64,000 nt of DNA from Bacillus sp. B15-48 (GTDB lineage: Bacteria; Bacillota; Bacilli; Bacillales; Cytobacillaceae): positions 124,001 to 188,000 of the forward strand of contig NZ_WOFU01000005.1 in assembly GCF_016879755.1 (NCBI RefSeq), given 5' to 3'. The notes under the pieces are model-generated. The model saw nothing but the letters and a program-made list of their open reading frames with translations. It was not told where the DNA came from and did no database searches. Below, one piece after another: positions 27,243-40,346 of this stretch (position 1 is its first letter; every line of letters begins with the position of its first letter). The position numbers and the translations under genes were made by a program.

Positions 27243-28157
27243 TCATTCGTTCCTCAACACTTTATCTGGTTTTAACAACCCTGGTTTACGTGGATGTTTT
27301 CGGTAAATAGCTAGAACAGTCCCTTCCGCTACGCTAATAGCAATTGGACCATCCTCATTCGAGAGATGCGAAGGAATTTCAAGCAACGTACCATTTTTCA
27401 CTTTCTCTGCTACTTTATCACTTATTTCATATTTCGGCAAATGGGAAATTCCTTCCTCAAGGGGCTTTAATGCCTGGCCAATTGCACCTGTCTCAACTAA
27501 CTTCTCCACTTCCTCTAAAGTGTAACAATCCTTTAACGTCATCGAAGCAGACTCAATTCGTTGTAAGGAAGACATATGTGCCGGAAATCCAAGCTGTTCT
27601 CCAATCATAACAGCAAGTGTTCGAATATATGTCCCTTTGCTGCAACGTACCCTAAACCTAAAGGAAATCGTTTTCCCAACAAATTCGCTACGATCATCCA
27701 GCAAATCGATTCCGTAAATTGTTACTTTCCGCGTTGGCCTTTCCACTTCAATCCCCTGTCGTGCATATTCATACAGTCTTTTCCCGTTCACTTTAACCGC
27801 TGAATACATTGGTGGAGTTTGTGCGATTTCGCCTGTAAGGTTATGTATAACTTGGAGGATTTCCTCTCGTTGAATGACTTTATTGACTTCCTTCACTTCA
27901 ACAACCTCACCCGAGGCATCTTCTGTCGTTGTTGAATACCCTAATGTTACCTCACCTTCATATGCTTTTCCTGCATCGGTAATATACTCAGCGACCTTAG
28001 TTGCTCTGCCAATACAAATAGGTAAAACACCAGTTACATCCGGGTCCAAAGTGCCTGTATGTCCAATTCGTTTCATTTTTAATATTTTTCTTAGACGGAA
28101 CACACAATCATGAGATGTCATTCCCGCCTCTTTATAAAGGGGCAATATTCCTTCCAT
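27243..28157 (-). CDS. truB: tRNA pseudouridine-55 synthase TruB
   Basis: This 304-residue enzyme makes pseudouridine 55 in the tRNA T-loop. The catalytic Asp is in GTLDPDVTGVLP (about residues 35-46), and the first motif KEAGMTSHDCV and the C-terminal PUA-like domain are present. The ATG follows AAGGAGG at short spacing. It is separated from rbfA by a terminator, so truB-ribF may have separate expression. Confidence 0.96.
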   Translation of the reverse strand: MEGILPLYKEAGMTSHDCVFRLRKILKMKRIGHTGTLDPDVTGVLPICIGRATKVAEYITDAGKAYEGEVTLGYSTTTEDASGEVVEVKEVNKVIQREEILQVIHNLTGEIAQTPPMYSAVKVNGKRLYEYARQGIEVERPTRKVTIYGIDLLDDRSEFVGKTISFRFRVRCSKGTYIRTLAVMIGEQLGFPAHMSSLQRIESASMTLKDCYTLEEVEKLVETGAIGQALKPLEEGISHLPKYEISDKVAEKVKNGTLLEIPSHLSNEDGPIAISVAEGTVLAIYRKHPRKPGLLKPDKVLRNE

Positions 28158-28220
28158 TGGTCCTCCTTAAAAATGATTAATTAAGTTCGCAATCATCAAT
28201 CTGTTTTATTTAATAACTGA

Positions 28221-28246
28221 AAAAAAGGATAGACATCTGTCTATCC
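28221..28246 (-). terminator. Terminator between rbfA and truB
   Basis: Nine-base arms GGATAGACA and TGTCTATCC around two bases are followed by seven Ts on the minus strand, directly after the rbfA stop. It ends or attenuates the long rimP-rbfA operon. Confidence 0.9.
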
Positions 28247-28247
28247 A

Positions 28248-28619
28248 TTATTCTTTCGTTTCATTTTCTCGCTCTCTTTTCTCGCTTTGGACTTCATGAA
28301 GAAGTGTATCAATTCGGTTGCCGTATTCCAGTGATGGATCAAATTCAAACGTAATTTCCGGTGTTTTGCGAAGTCGAATTCGCTGACCGATTTCAGTGCG
28401 TATAAATCCTTTTGCCTTGGCGAGTGCTTTTAATGTATTTTCCTTTTGAGTCTCATCGCCTAATACAGAAATAAAGACCTTTGCTTGCTGGAGATCCCCG
28501 GTTACCTCTACGTCTGTTACCGTTACAAAACCAATACGAGGATCCTTGATTTTGCGACCGATAATGTCACCGAGCTCTTTCTTCATTTGTTCTCCAACAC
28601 GATTTACTCTGTGAGCCAT
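28248..28619 (-). CDS. rbfA: Ribosome-binding factor A
   Basis: This 123-residue KH-fold factor binds immature 30S subunits and helps mature the 5' end of 16S rRNA. The sequence shows [14 protein letters not shown], the central [21 protein letters not shown] strand region, and the conserved [19 protein letters not shown] near 90-108. The ATG follows GAGGTGA. It ends the translation operon directly before a terminator. Confidence 0.96.
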   Translation of the reverse strand: MAHRVNRVGEQMKKELGDIIGRKIKDPRIGFVTVTDVEVTGDLQQAKVFISVLGDETQKENTLKALAKAKGFIRTEIGQRIRLRKTPEITFEFDPSLEYGNRIDTLLHEVQSEKRERENETKE

Positions 28620-28638
28620 GTTAGATCACCTCATTTTC

Positions 28639-28920
28639 TTAAAGCCATTCAATTTCGGTAATGGTTCGTTCGATTTCAGGAAACGAATCAATTAAATTGA
28701 GGGCATTTTGCAATTCCCTTTCAGTTGCTTGGCGAGCGGCAGAAACCGCCACTACGGCAATTTTCGTCCGCTGCCAAGCATCATGATAATCCACTTCTGC
28801 AACTGAAAGATTATATCTTTGTTTAAGCCTAGTTAAAATCCGTTGCAAGACTGCTCGTTTTTCTTTCAATGAATGCGCATCATAGATTATACATTCACAG
28901 GTGGCGAGCCCTACAACCAT
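28639..28920 (-). CDS. ylxP: YlxP, DUF503 protein
   Basis: This 93-residue protein starts [22 protein letters not shown], typical of the DUF503 (YlxP) family, always found between infB and rbfA in Firmicutes. Its ATG overlaps the infB stop by one base (TAATG). Function is not established; position suggests a ribosome-related role. Confidence 0.9.
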   Translation of the reverse strand: MVVGLATCECIIYDAHSLKEKRAVLQRILTRLKQRYNLSVAEVDYHDAWQRTKIAVVAVSAARQATERELQNALNLIDSFPEIERTITEIEWL

Positions 28921-31334
28921 TAACGTTCCACTTCTTCCATAATATATGCTTCAATAACGTCTCCTTCTTTGACATCATTGAAGTTTTTAATCGTAATTCC
29001 ACATTCGTATCCTTGACTTACTTCTTTTGCATCATCTTTAAAACGTTTCAATGCATCGATCTCGCCTTCAAAAATGACGATGCCGTCACGGATTAGTCGA
29101 ACGCCACTGTCGCGTGTTACTTTCCCATCCGTTACATAAGAGCCAGCAATTGTACCCACTTTTGAAACTTTAAAAGTTTGACGAATTTCTACTTGACCAA
29201 TAACTTTCTCTTGGTAAACAGGATCGAGCATCCCCTTCATCGCAGATTCTATTTCTTCGATGACTTTATAAATAATTCGGTGTAGACGAATATCGACTTC
29301 TTCGGATTCAGCCGCACGTTTTGCATTGTTATCAGGACGAACATTGAAACCAATGACAATTGCATTTGAAGCTGAAGCCAAAGTAATATCCGATTCATTA
29401 ATCGCCCCAACACCAGTGTGAATAATTCTGACGTTAATGCCTTCTACATCTAATTTTTGTAGAGCTGCTGCAACAGCTTCTACAGAGCCTTGAACATCGG
29501 CCTTAACGATTAAGTTTAAATCCTTCATTTCTCCCTGTTTCATATGTTCAAACAAGTTATCAAGACTGATTTTTGTTTTCTCAGATCTTTGTGCTTGTAG
29601 CGCGTGAGTCGCACGCACTTCCCCAACATGACGCGCTGTTTTTTCATCTTCAAAGACGACAAAACGATCGCCAGCTAATGGAACATCATTTAACCCGGTA
29701 ATTTCTACTGGAGCTGAAGGTCCTACTTCTTTTACACGACGTGCAACATCATTCACCATGGCGCGAACACGACCGAAAGTTTTTCCGACGACAATCGGGT
29801 CTCCCACTTTAAGCGTTCCATTTTGGACGAGCAAAGTAGCAACGGATCCACGGCCTTTATCCAATTGAGCATCAATCACTGTACCTACAGCTAAACGATT
29901 TGGATTTGCCTTAAATTCTTCCACTTCACTAACAAGTAAAACCATTTCCAATAATTCATCGATTCCTTCACCTTTCAGTGCTGAAATTGGAACGAAAATG
30001 GTTTCCCCTCCCCATGCTTCAGGGACAAGTCCATGTTCTGTCAACTCTTGCATCACTCGATCTGGATTTGCTGCCTCTTTATCCATTTTATTAACGGCAA
30101 CAATAATTGGTACACTTGCTGCCTTTGCATGGTTAATTGCTTCAATTGTTTGCGGCATGACGCCATCATCAGCAGCAACAACGAGAATCGTAATATCGGT
30201 TATTTTTGCTCCACGTGCACGCATCGTTGTAAATGCTGCGTGTCCAGGTGTATCAAGGAATGTAATTCGCTTTCCGTTTGCCTCCACTTGATACGCACCA
30301 ATATGCTGGGTGATTCCGCCAGCTTCACCCGCTGTAACTTTCGTATGACGAATTGAATCTAACAGCGTTGTTTTCCCGTGGTCAACATGGCCCATGATCG
30401 TTACAACCGGAGGACGTTCAGAAAGTAATTCTGCTTCATCTTCAGTAAAATACACTTCTAAATCTGTCGTATCAACTAAGATTTCCTCTTCAACCTCAAC
30501 ACCGTAATCCGTACAGATTAACTCAATTGCGTCTTTATCCAAGTCTTGGTTAATTGTCGCCATTACTCCTAGCATAAATAGCTTTTTAATAAGCTCAGAT
30601 GGTTCACGGTGTAACTTTTTCGCTAGTTCGCCCACTGTCAACGATTCACTAAAAGTAATCTTTTCTGGTAGTTCTTTTTCTTTTTTAACTTGAGGTAGTT
30701 GAGATGGGTGGGTTTGATTTTTCCCACGTTGATTATTTTGTTTTGATTTATTTGTGTTCCTTTTATTATTATTATTATAATTATTGCGATTCCCTTGAGA
30801 TTGGTTTGGCTTTTTCTTATTGGTTGCTGCTGGACGGTTTTCATTTGCTTGACCTTGGTTAGGCTTTTGTTGCCCTTGAGGTCTTTGCTGGGTTTCACCT
30901 GGTTTCTGCCCTTGGTTTGGTCTTTGTTGGGTTTCACCTGGTTTCTGCCCTTGGTTTGGTCTTTGTTGGGTTTCACCTGGTTTTTGCCCTTGGTTTGGTC
31001 TTTGTTGGGTTTCACCTGGTTTTTGCCCTTGGTTTGGTCTTTGTTGTTTCTGTCCTGGTCTTTGTCCTTGATTCCGTTGCTGGTTCTGAGCAGACTTTTC
31101 ACCTTGATTTGATCTTTGTTGAGTTTGAGCATTTCTTTGGCCTTGAGCGGTCTTCTGTTCTTGGTTTTCGTTTCCCCTACTGTTATAAATGATATCTAAT
31201 CTCCTTATCGTTTCATTCTCAATCGTCGTCATATGATTTGATACTTCTACGTTCATATCTTTTAATTTCGTAATCACGTCTTTACTCGATACATTGTGTT
31301 TTTTAGCGTATTCGTACACGCGAATTTTACTCAT
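28920..31334 (-). CDS. infB: Translation initiation factor IF-2
   Basis: This 804-residue GTPase brings fMet-tRNA to the 30S subunit. An N-terminal IF2_N motif ([21 protein letters not shown] segment) is followed by a long Gln/Asn/Gly/Lys-rich linker with four exact tandem [13 protein letters not shown] repeats (about 97-148), a second IF2_N, the G domain (GHVDHGKTT near 310; NKMD) and C-terminal domains. The ATG follows GGGGGTGA. Longer than B. subtilis IF2 (about 716) because of the linker. Confidence 0.97.
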   Translation of the reverse strand: MSKIRVYEYAKKHNVSSKDVITKLKDMNVEVSNHMTTIENETIRRLDIIYNSRGNENQEQKTAQGQRNAQTQQRSNQGEKSAQNQQRNQGQRPGQKQQRPNQGQKPGETQQRPNQGQKPGETQQRPNQGQKPGETQQRPNQGQKPGETQQRPQGQQKPNQGQANENRPAATNKKKPNQSQGNRNNYNNNNKRNTNKSKQNNQRGKNQTHPSQLPQVKKEKELPEKITFSESLTVGELAKKLHREPSELIKKLFMLGVMATINQDLDKDAIELICTDYGVEVEEEILVDTTDLEVYFTEDEAELLSERPPVVTIMGHVDHGKTTLLDSIRHTKVTAGEAGGITQHIGAYQVEANGKRITFLDTPGHAAFTTMRARGAKITDITILVVAADDGVMPQTIEAINHAKAASVPIIVAVNKMDKEAANPDRVMQELTEHGLVPEAWGGETIFVPISALKGEGIDELLEMVLLVSEVEEFKANPNRLAVGTVIDAQLDKGRGSVATLLVQNGTLKVGDPIVVGKTFGRVRAMVNDVARRVKEVGPSAPVEITGLNDVPLAGDRFVVFEDEKTARHVGEVRATHALQAQRSEKTKISLDNLFEHMKQGEMKDLNLIVKADVQGSVEAVAAALQKLDVEGINVRIIHTGVGAINESDITLASASNAIVIGFNVRPDNNAKRAAESEEVDIRLHRIIYKVIEEIESAMKGMLDPVYQEKVIGQVEIRQTFKVSKVGTIAGSYVTDGKVTRDSGVRLIRDGIVIFEGEIDALKRFKDDAKEVSQGYECGITIKNFNDVKEGDVIEAYIMEEVER
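30891..31046 (-). repeat. infB: Four 39-bp in-frame tandem repeats in infB
   Basis: Units start at 30891, 30930, 30969 and 31008 and are nearly identical at DNA level, differing mainly at one synonymous C/T position. They encode [13 protein letters not shown] four times in the flexible IF-2 linker. The low divergence points to recent slippage expansion. Confidence 0.9.
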
Positions 31335-31358
31335 ATTGTTACTTCACCCCCGTTAAAA

Positions 31359-31658
31359 TTAATCGAGCAACGTCAACATTTTTTTGGCAAACCCATCATC
31401 CAATAAAGCAACGACAACGCGTGCTTCTTTCCCTATCGCTTGACCTAGCTCGTAACGATTTTCAACGAATTTTACTGGAACTTGATAGGAATTACATTTA
31501 TCTGTAATCTTCTTTTGTGTATTAGGAGAAGCATCCTTGGACAAAATAACTAATTTTGCCCTCCCATTTCTAATTTCTTTTACAGTCAGTTCTTCACCTG
31601 AAATGATTTTACGTGCTCGATTGGCTAAGCCAAGCAATGACATCCACTGATTTTTCAT
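31359..31658 (-). CDS. ylxQ: YlxQ, L7Ae-family RNA-binding protein
   Basis: This 99-residue protein of the L7Ae/L30e fold, with SLLGLANRARKIISGEE near the start and KLVILSKDASPNTQKKI typical of kink-turn RNA-binding proteins, was formerly annotated as a ribosomal protein. Its ATG overlaps the stop of rnpM by one base (TGATG), so translation is coupled. It lies in the nusA-infB operon and probably binds structured RNA. Confidence 0.92.
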   Translation of the reverse strand: MKNQWMSLLGLANRARKIISGEELTVKEIRNGRAKLVILSKDASPNTQKKITDKCNSYQVPVKFVENRYELGQAIGKEARVVVALLDDGFAKKMLTLLD

Positions 31659-31939
31659 CAGATTTGCCCTTTTTCCTTTGCGACAAGGTCAAGAAGCTCA
31701 TCATAGATTTTAGCTTCTACGTTCACTTCTAGCTGTTTTGCTAAAATATTTCTCTTCTTTGCAGTAAGAATCGTTTCTTCATCTTTTGATAGATAGGCAC
31801 CGCGACCTGACTTCTTTCCTGTCAAGTCAATCGACACTTCTCCTTCTTTTGAACGAACAATGCGGACAAGTTCTTTTTTAGGCCTCATTTCACCAGTTGC
31901 TACACATTTTCGCAACGGAATCTTTCGTCGGCTACTCAC
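31658..31939 (-). CDS. rnpM: RnpM (YlxR), RNA-binding protein
   Basis: This 93-residue protein starts MSSRRKIPLRKCVATGEMRPKKELVRIVR, the YlxR signature, with GRGAYLSKD following. In B. subtilis this protein was recently described as a modulator of RNase P. The start is GTG with AGAGGTGG upstream. It lies between nusA and ylxQ in a tightly packed operon. Confidence 0.93.
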   Translation of the reverse strand: MSSRRKIPLRKCVATGEMRPKKELVRIVRSKEGEVSIDLTGKKSGRGAYLSKDEETILTAKKRNILAKQLEVNVEAKIYDELLDLVAKEKGQI

Positions 31940-31957
31940 GCTTATCCACCTCTTCCC

Positions 31958-33070
31958 TTATTCTAAATCATCATCTGAATAATCATCTACATATCCTTCT
32001 AATAATGCATCGTTTTCACGTGGATAGATGCCTAATTCACGAGCTTCTGTCTCAGGTTTGATATCAATCTTCCAACCTGTCAACTTTGCTGCTAGTCGTG
32101 CATTTTGTCCACGTTTTCCAATTGCTAAGGACAGTTGATAATCTGGAACAACAACCATTGTCGCTTTTTCTCCTTCATTAACGATTACATCAAGTACTTT
32201 TGATGGACTTAATGCATTCGCAACAAATACAACCGGGTCATCAGACCACTTTACAATATCAATTTTTTCACCTTTTAACTCATTGACTACAGCTTGAACC
32301 CTCGTACCCTTAGGTCCAACACATGAACCAACAGGATCGACCTCAGGATTATCCGAATGGACAGAAATTTTCGATCTGTCTCCGGCTTCACGTGCAACTG
32401 ATTTAATCTCTACAGTACCATCGTAAATCTCCGGCACTTCAATTTCAAACAATCGCTTTAAAAGACCCGGGTGCGTTCGAGAAACAAAAATTTGCGGTCC
32501 TTTTGTTGTTTTTTCTACCTTCGTAATAAATACTTTGATTCGATCATGAGGCTTATATCTTTCATTTGGCATTTGTTCATTTGCTGGGAGAATCGCCTCA
32601 ATTTTCCCAAGACTTACATAAATGAACTTCGAATCTAACCTTTGAACAATGCCGGTCATAATATCTTCCTCACGGTCGATAAATTCAGAGTAAATAATCC
32701 CTCTTTCTGCCTCACGAACACGTTGCGTGACAACTTGCTTAGCTGTTTGCGCAGCAATACGCCCAAAATTCTTTGGTGTTACTTCAAGTTCAACAACATC
32801 TTCAACCGAATAGTTCGGGTTAATTTTTTGAGCTTCTTCAAGTGAGATTTCTAGCCGAGGATCAAATACTTCATCTACAACTTCTTTCCTAGCAAAGACG
32901 CGCATTGAACCGCTCTCTAAATTTAAATCAATGCGGACATTTTGTGCCTGATTAAAATTACGGCGATACGCTGAAATTAACGCAGCCTCCATTGCCTCAA
33001 TCAATACTTCTCTTGAGATCCCTTTCTCTTTTTCAAGCACAATCAGAGCATCCAATAACTCACTGCTCAT
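31958..33070 (-). CDS. nusA: Transcription elongation/termination factor NusA
   Basis: This 370-residue protein contains an N-terminal RNAP-binding domain, an S1 domain (about 135-200; [20 protein letters not shown]), and two KH domains (including [18 protein letters not shown] and [19 protein letters not shown]). It lacks the long C-terminal acidic repeats of E. coli, as usual for Firmicutes. The ATG has GGGGGAT upstream. It modulates pausing and intrinsic termination. Confidence 0.97.
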   Translation of the reverse strand: MSSELLDALIVLEKEKGISREVLIEAMEAALISAYRRNFNQAQNVRIDLNLESGSMRVFARKEVVDEVFDPRLEISLEEAQKINPNYSVEDVVELEVTPKNFGRIAAQTAKQVVTQRVREAERGIIYSEFIDREEDIMTGIVQRLDSKFIYVSLGKIEAILPANEQMPNERYKPHDRIKVFITKVEKTTKGPQIFVSRTHPGLLKRLFEIEVPEIYDGTVEIKSVAREAGDRSKISVHSDNPEVDPVGSCVGPKGTRVQAVVNELKGEKIDIVKWSDDPVVFVANALSPSKVLDVIVNEGEKATMVVVPDYQLSLAIGKRGQNARLAAKLTGWKIDIKPETEARELGIYPRENDALLEGYVDDYSDDDLE

Positions 33071-33122
33071 GAGATTTATATCCCCCTTCTAAAAACTTGC
33101 ATGTAGTTTGTCATAAGGCTAA

Positions 33123-33593
33123 TTAAGAAAATGTAACCGCTAAACGAGCACTAGCAACTTTATCAAATGGCAACACAACAGTTTTTTTACGGGTCTTAAT
33201 TTTCACTTCAAGTGTTACCGTTTCACCATCGAATGCGGTTAATGCCCCTTCAAATATTTTTTCACCATCGATCGGTTCGTATGTTTTGATGTGGACATTT
33301 TTCCCAATTGCCTTTTGATAATCTTTTTCTTTCTTCAACGGACGTTCTGCTCCAGGTGAGGACACCTCAAGGAAATAATTATGAGGAATTGGGTCTAATG
33401 AATCTAGTTTTTCACTAAGACGTTCACTTACTATTCCGCATTCTTCGATATCAACACCACTGTCTTTATCTATGTAAATTCGGAGGAACCAATTTTTTCC
33501 TTCTTTTACATACTCTATATCCACTAATTCCAATTCAAGTTCGGTAACGATTGGTGTCAAAAGTTCCTCGACAACCTCTGTCACTTTGCTCAT
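33123..33593 (-). CDS. rimP: Ribosome maturation factor RimP
   Basis: This 156-residue protein of the YlxS/RimP family assists 30S assembly. The conserved segments [28 protein letters not shown] and [18 protein letters not shown] are clear. The ATG follows AAAGGAGGG. It is the first gene of the rimP-nusA-rnpM-ylxQ-infB-ylxP-rbfA operon. Confidence 0.97.
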   Translation of the reverse strand: MSKVTEVVEELLTPIVTELELELVDIEYVKEGKNWFLRIYIDKDSGVDIEECGIVSERLSEKLDSLDPIPHNYFLEVSSPGAERPLKKEKDYQKAIGKNVHIKTYEPIDGEKIFEGALTAFDGETVTLEVKIKTRKKTVVLPFDKVASARLAVTFS

Positions 33594-33681
33594 TGATCAT
33601 CCCTCCTTTTTGGAATGGGCTTTTTCTTCATTTTTTATTTAATTTATTTAAACATTTTCCGAAAAGGCCTAAACAAACACG

Positions 33682-33705
33682 AAAGAGTGGGTTTCCCCAC
33701 TCTTT
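33682..33705 (-). terminator. Hairpin, probable terminator after polC
   Basis: Perfect ten-base arms AAAGAGTGGG and CCCACTCTTT with a four-base loop are followed on the minus strand by an interrupted T-rich tail (CGTGTTTGTTT). The tail is weaker than in the other terminators here, so efficiency is uncertain. Confidence 0.6.
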
Positions 33706-33775
33706 TCTGTCGCCAGAGTTATCCTTAGTATTTCCACTAAAAATATAACATAACCAGAATTTTAATGCAAATTAA

Positions 33776-33896
33776 GGAAAGCGAAGGCGGCTCGATCAGG
33801 GACGACAAGCATAAGACGAGACCTGCAAGAAGGTGCTTTTTACCTTCTGGAAGGGATTGGCTTATGACTCGAGTCCCTAGTCGCCGCAGCTAGACA
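33776..33896. repeat. Structured tandem repeat, copy 1
   Basis: The ~120 bp element starts GGAAAGCGAAGGCG and ends GCAGCTAGACA. Nested inverted repeats AGGGAC/GTCCCT, CATAAG/CTTATG and AGAAGGT/ACCTTCT are visible, so the RNA would fold into a long multi-stem hairpin. It shares its ends and GACAAGCATAAG with the element at 4091-4209. Confidence 0.8.
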
Positions 33897-33899
33897 ATA

Positions 33900-34018
33900 G
33901 GAAAGCGAAGGCGACTTGATCAGGGACGACAAGCATAAGCGAGTCCTGCAAGAAGGTGCTTTTTACCTTCTGGAAGGGATTGGCTTATGACTCGAGTCCC
34001 TAGTCGCCGCAGCTAGAC
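33900..34018. repeat. Structured tandem repeat, copy 2, abutting polC stop
   Basis: Near-identical to copy 1 apart from a few bases (GGCGACTTG for GGCGGCTCG, and AAGCGAGTCC for AAGACGAGACC). The last base of its GCTAGAC end coincides with the polC stop codon, yet the polC C-terminus (QLSLF) is the normal family ending. Confidence 0.8.
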
Positions 34019-37000
34019 TAAAACAACGAAAGTTGGTTCTGATCCGGCAATGCCTCGAGACAGCCGTGGTTATCAAGAAATTCAATAATCGTCTTCGAAA
34101 CTTTTCCGCGTTGCTGAAGATCCTCTTTTGAGAGGAACTCTCCTTCCTTCCGTGCCTTTACAATATTAATCGCTGCGTTCGTGCCTAGCCCTGGAATTGC
34201 ATTAAAGGGTGGAATAAGAGTATCACCATCAATGATAAAGTCAGTAGCACTGGATCGGTAAAGATCGACTCTATTAAATGAAAAGCCACGTTCACACATC
34301 TCATTCGCCAGTTCAAGTACAGTCAGCAAGTTTTTCTCTTTTGGTGACGCATCTAGCCCTTTTTCATTAATTTCCTCGACCCTCGCACGAATTGTCGACG
34401 CTCCACGAGCCATAGCATCAACATCAAAATCCTCAGCACGTACCGTAAAATAAGCTGCATAATACAGCAGTGGATGATGGACTTTAAAGTAAGCAATCCT
34501 TACCGCCATTAATACATAAGCTGCCGCATGCGCCTTGGGAAACATATATTTTATCTTTTTACAAGAATCGATATACCATTCCGGTACTTCGTTCTTGCGC
34601 ATTTCTTCTTCCATTTCGTCGGTCAGCCCTTTCCCTTTACGGACTGACTCCATAATTTTAAAGGCAAATGACGGTTCTAATCCTTGGTAGATTAGGTAAA
34701 CCATAATGTCATCACGACAGCCAATTACTTCACTTAGCGTACACACATTGTTATGAATAAGCTCTTGGGCATTCCCTAGCCAAACATCAGTCCCATGTGA
34801 AAGTCCAGAAATTTGTACAAGTTCCGAGAAAGTTGTTGGCTTTGTATCTTCAAGCATTTGACGAACAAATCTTGTACCAAATTCAGGAATACCAAGCGTT
34901 CCTGTTTTACACATAATTTGTTCTTCTGTCACACCTAATGGTTCCGTATTACTAAAAATCTTCATGACTTCAGGATCATCAGTCGGAATCGTCTTCGGGT
35001 CAATTCCGCTTAAATCCTGGAGCATCCGAATAACAGTCGGATCATCGTGTCCAAGGATATCGAGTTTCAAGACATTATCATGAATGGAGTGGAAATCGAA
35101 ATGAGTCGTTCGCCATTCAGATGTTAGTGAGTCTGCAGGAAATTGTATCGGCGTAAAATCATATACATCCATATAGTCAGGGATAACAATAATTCCACCT
35201 GGGTGCTGGCCTGTTGTTCGTTTTACTCCTGTACATCCCGCAACAAGACGGTCCGTTTCGGCACCACGCACATGCAAATTGTGATCGTTTTGATAGCCTC
35301 TCACATAGCCGTAAGCTGTCTTTTCGGCAACTGTACCAATCGTTCCCGCACGATAAACATTGTCCTCACCAAATAAAACTTTTGTATAATCATGCGCTTG
35401 TGGCTGGTATTCGCCGGAAAAATTTAGATCGATATCTGGAACCTTATCTCCTTTAAATCCAAGGAAGGTTTCAAATGGAATGTCATGGCCATCTTTTTTA
35501 TATTTTGTCCCGCAGTCAGGGCAATCTTTGTCAGGCAAGTCAAACCCTGAACCTACCGAACCATCATCAAAAAACTCCGATTTCTGGCAATTTGGACAAG
35601 CATAATGCGGCGGCAATGGATTAACCTCGGTAATCTCAGTCATTGTCGCTACAAAGGAGGATCCGACCGATCCCCGTGAACCAACGAGATAGCCATCATC
35701 AAGTGATTTTTTAACAAGCTTGTGAGAGATAAGGTAGATAACCGCAAACCCGTTATCAATAATACTCTTCAATTCTTTTTCAAGTCGTGCCTCGACAATT
35801 TCTGGCAAATCTTCCCCATAAATGCTCTTAGCCATTGCATAGCTCATTTGCCGCATTTCTTCATCGGCACCCTCAATTTTTGGGGTATATAGATCATCTC
35901 TAATCGGCTTTATCTCATCAATTCTATCAACAATTTCATTTGGGTTCGTAACAACAATTTCCTTCGCCTTTTCCAAGCCTAGGAAAGAAAACTCATCGAT
36001 CATTTCGTTTGTTGTTCGGAAATGAACATCTGGTAGTCGATGCCGGTTAAGTGGGTTAGCACCGCCTTGTGAACTAACCAAAATTTTTCGGTAAATTTTA
36101 TCATTTTTATTTAAATAATGGACATTCCCTGTAGCTACAACTGGTAGATTTAATTTTCCTCCCAATTTTACAATGTTTGTGATAATATTTTCGAGGGATT
36201 TTTCATCGCGAACGAGTTCGAGTTCAAGCAAATGGGAGTAAACTGGTTTCGGCATTACTTCTAAATAGTCATAAAACTGTGCTACCTCCTCAGCTTCTTC
36301 CATTGACTTTTGCATCATCGTTCCAAATACCTCACCCTTATCACAAGCGGACCCAACTAAAATTCCTTCCCGATATTTTTGTAACACAGACCTAGGGATC
36401 CTCGGGATTCGGTGAAAATAGGTTAAATGCGAAATAGAGATCAGTTTAAACAAATTTTTCAGACCTGTCTCCGTTTGCGCAAGCAACGTACAATGATGTG
36501 GGCGCGCACGCTTGTAAGCATTACCTCCGCCCATATAATCATTCATTTGGTCATGGTATTCCATGCCTTTCTCCGCTGCCTCTTTAAGCATTTTAATCAA
36601 AATATACCCTGTTGCTTCCGCATCATAGATGGCCCGGTGATGTTGTGTAAGTTCGACATCAAGTTTTTTTGCCAATGTGTTCAGACGGTGGTTTTTCATA
36701 TCTGGATAAAGAAATCTCCCTAATTCAAGGGTATCAATTACTGGGTTTGGCAGCTTGCCCAATCCGATTTTTTTATAGCCAGTATTTAAAAAACCCATAT
36801 CGAAAGAAGCATTATGAGCAACAAGAATCGAATCACCAATCCATTCGTAGAATTTCCGGAGGACATCATCTACTTCAGGTGCATTTTCAACCATCTCATC
36901 AGTAATTCCTGTTAGTTCAACAATCGTTGCAGATAAACGATGGTGAGGGTTAGCAAATGATTCAAAACGATCAATCACTTCGCCATTTCGAATCTTTACA

Positions 37001-38343
37001 GCTGCCAACTCAATGATCGTATCATATACAGCCGAAAGCCCTGTTGTCTCGACGTCAAACACAACAAATGTATCATCTTCAAGCTGCCTATGTGCCGTAT
37101 TATATGCAATTGGCACGCCATCATCGACAAGGTTTGCTTCGACACCGTAAATGATTTTTATATCATTTTTCTTCCCTGCCCCAAATGCTTCTGGGAAAGA
37201 TTGCGCAACCGCATGGTCGGTAATCGCGATCGCCCGATGTCCCCATTTCTTTGCCTGTGAAACTAAATCGCCTACACTTGAAACGGCATCCATTTGGCTC
37301 ATTGGGGTATGCAAATGCAATTCAACCCGTTTTTCTCCCTCAGGGGCTGTATCTTTTCGCAACTGTGGTCTGATTTCGTTGACATCATTTCCCATCATTA
37401 CAAGATCGCGGATAAACGTGTCATTTTGTACACTTCCCCTAACCTTTAACCACATTCCTTTTTTCACCCGTTGGAAAATTGCAGCATCTTCTTTATCACG
37501 AGAAAACATTTTTACCATAATCGAACTTGTGTAATCCGTTATTTTAAAGGTTAACAACGTTCTTCCACTACGAAGTTCTTTCGTTTCGGCAGCAAAAACA
37601 TAACCTTGAACAGCAATTCGGCGTTCTTCATCGACAATTTCTTCCAAGCGCTTAATTTCAACATCTTCTTTAATCGACAACCCAATCATAACTGGGCCGT
37701 CAGCCTGTGGACCATCATTCTTGTCTTTTTCCGAGTCCTGTTTTTGCATTTCAATCATCGCCATTAACGCTCGCTCTTGGTCTTCTTTTTCCTTTGCCCT
37801 TTGGAACTCCTCAAATTCAGAAGAGGAAGCATTTTCGCTAATCGCTGTTTCAATCACGATTGTTGGGAAACCAAATGATTGATAAATTTCAGCAATTAAT
37901 GGTCCATATTTCTTTTTAATTGTTATACTTTCCATATCATTTCTGACACTTATGACCAACTTTGTCCCTTGAACTTCTGGTAATTGTTCATTTAATAGCT
38001 TTAATAATGGTGGAGCCATGCCATCGATTTGGAGAACACATGTCTGCCAATAATCATGCACTTCTTGTTTGCTAATTGTCTGATCGATTACCTTAATCGA
38101 ATAAGAAACTGCCGCAATATGTGAAAATGTCCTTTCCAGCTTTGTTGTAAATTGAGTGAACAGATCGCTAGGAATAACCCGTTCAAATTGAAAATAAAAT
38201 TTCCAGTTTTTTTGTTTTTTCTCAACCACTACCGTCTCAATCATCGCATTCTGAAAGTACGGCATAATCGCATCTTCTGTCAGCCCCAGCTGCTGTAGCA
38301 ACACCTGAAAACTTTCTTTCTTTTTAGAGGAAAGATCAGTCAT
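34018..38343 (-). CDS. polC: DNA polymerase III alpha subunit, Gram-positive PolC type
   Basis: This 1441-residue replicative polymerase has, in order: an N-terminal domain, OB fold (about 235-330), PHP domain ([15 protein letters not shown]), an inserted 3'-5' exonuclease ([11 protein letters not shown], and HNASFDMGF), the split PHP, the polymerase core with a zinc motif (CPNCQ...CPDCGTKY) and catalytic [12 protein letters not shown], and the tail ending QLSLF. The ATG at 38343 has AGGAGGG upstream. It is followed directly by two structured repeats. Confidence 0.98.
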   Translation of the reverse strand: MTDLSSKKKESFQVLLQQLGLTEDAIMPYFQNAMIETVVVEKKQKNWKFYFQFERVIPSDLFTQFTTKLERTFSHIAAVSYSIKVIDQTISKQEVHDYWQTCVLQIDGMAPPLLKLLNEQLPEVQGTKLVISVRNDMESITIKKKYGPLIAEIYQSFGFPTIVIETAISENASSSEFEEFQRAKEKEDQERALMAMIEMQKQDSEKDKNDGPQADGPVMIGLSIKEDVEIKRLEEIVDEERRIAVQGYVFAAETKELRSGRTLLTFKITDYTSSIMVKMFSRDKEDAAIFQRVKKGMWLKVRGSVQNDTFIRDLVMMGNDVNEIRPQLRKDTAPEGEKRVELHLHTPMSQMDAVSSVGDLVSQAKKWGHRAIAITDHAVAQSFPEAFGAGKKNDIKIIYGVEANLVDDGVPIAYNTAHRQLEDDTFVVFDVETTGLSAVYDTIIELAAVKIRNGEVIDRFESFANPHHRLSATIVELTGITDEMVENAPEVDDVLRKFYEWIGDSILVAHNASFDMGFLNTGYKKIGLGKLPNPVIDTLELGRFLYPDMKNHRLNTLAKKLDVELTQHHRAIYDAEATGYILIKMLKEAAEKGMEYHDQMNDYMGGGNAYKRARPHHCTLLAQTETGLKNLFKLISISHLTYFHRIPRIPRSVLQKYREGILVGSACDKGEVFGTMMQKSMEEAEEVAQFYDYLEVMPKPVYSHLLELELVRDEKSLENIITNIVKLGGKLNLPVVATGNVHYLNKNDKIYRKILVSSQGGANPLNRHRLPDVHFRTTNEMIDEFSFLGLEKAKEIVVTNPNEIVDRIDEIKPIRDDLYTPKIEGADEEMRQMSYAMAKSIYGEDLPEIVEARLEKELKSIIDNGFAVIYLISHKLVKKSLDDGYLVGSRGSVGSSFVATMTEITEVNPLPPHYACPNCQKSEFFDDGSVGSGFDLPDKDCPDCGTKYKKDGHDIPFETFLGFKGDKVPDIDLNFSGEYQPQAHDYTKVLFGEDNVYRAGTIGTVAEKTAYGYVRGYQNDHNLHVRGAETDRLVAGCTGVKRTTGQHPGGIIVIPDYMDVYDFTPIQFPADSLTSEWRTTHFDFHSIHDNVLKLDILGHDDPTVIRMLQDLSGIDPKTIPTDDPEVMKIFSNTEPLGVTEEQIMCKTGTLGIPEFGTRFVRQMLEDTKPTTFSELVQISGLSHGTDVWLGNAQELIHNNVCTLSEVIGCRDDIMVYLIYQGLEPSFAFKIMESVRKGKGLTDEMEEEMRKNEVPEWYIDSCKKIKYMFPKAHAAAYVLMAVRIAYFKVHHPLLYYAAYFTVRAEDFDVDAMARGASTIRARVEEINEKGLDASPKEKNLLTVLELANEMCERGFSFNRVDLYRSSATDFIIDGDTLIPPFNAIPGLGTNAAINIVKARKEGEFLSKEDLQQRGKVSKTIIEFLDNHGCLEALPDQNQLSLF

Positions 38344-38399
38344 TATTTCCCTCCTATCTATTAATAAAAATCGATGGGTTGTCTTTTTTCGCAAAGGTA

Positions 38400-38408
38400 A
38401 TTATATCA
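38400..38408 (-). promoter_or_regulatory. Extended -10 promoter for polC
   Basis: On the minus strand TGATATAAT is an extended -10 (TGnTATAAT), with no good -35. It lies between the proS terminator and polC and would give a leader of about 50 bases. Confidence 0.5.
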
Positions 38409-38511
38409 TAAAACAAGGAACTGATTCGTTTCAAAAGGGGAGAAAAAGCAGGAAATGATATGAAAGGCTAGATCCCGCAACTTGAATTTTTGCCTAGTAT
38501 TTTTAAATATT

Positions 38512-38539
38512 AAAAAGGTCTCCTCAAACGAGAAGACCC
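38512..38539 (-). terminator. Terminator after proS
   Basis: GGTCTTCTC/GAGGAGACC arms (one wobble) around GTTT are followed by five Ts, 13 bases after the proS stop. Confidence 0.92.
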
Positions 38540-38551
38540 TAAAACAAATGA

Positions 38552-40258
<1,707 letters not shown>

Positions 40259-40300
40259 TCATTACACCTCAATTAAAATGGCTACAATATTATTTTTGTC

Positions 40301-40332
40301 CTCATCCCATTCTAAAAAATAAATGGGATGAG
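40301..40332 (-). other. Stem-loop between rasP and proS
   Basis: Perfect 11-base arms CTCATCCCATT and AATGGGATGAG lack a T tract on the minus strand (GACAAAAATAA follows). It may be an mRNA-processing or weak termination element. Confidence 0.5.
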
Positions 40333-40346
40333 AGCTAGTAAATTTT

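Larger units (their letters stand above)
33594..34017. other. polC-rimP intergenic region (424 bp)
   Basis: It holds two tandem structured repeats (33776-33896 and 33900-34018) directly after polC, a stem-loop (33682-33705), and an AT-rich leader presumably including the rimP promoter. No coding sequence is seen. Confidence 0.75.

Noticed and set aside
30795-31112. Leu/Phe-rich plus-strand frame with internal repeats
   Set aside because: It is the reverse complement of the infB tandem repeats and only looks like a repetitive membrane protein.
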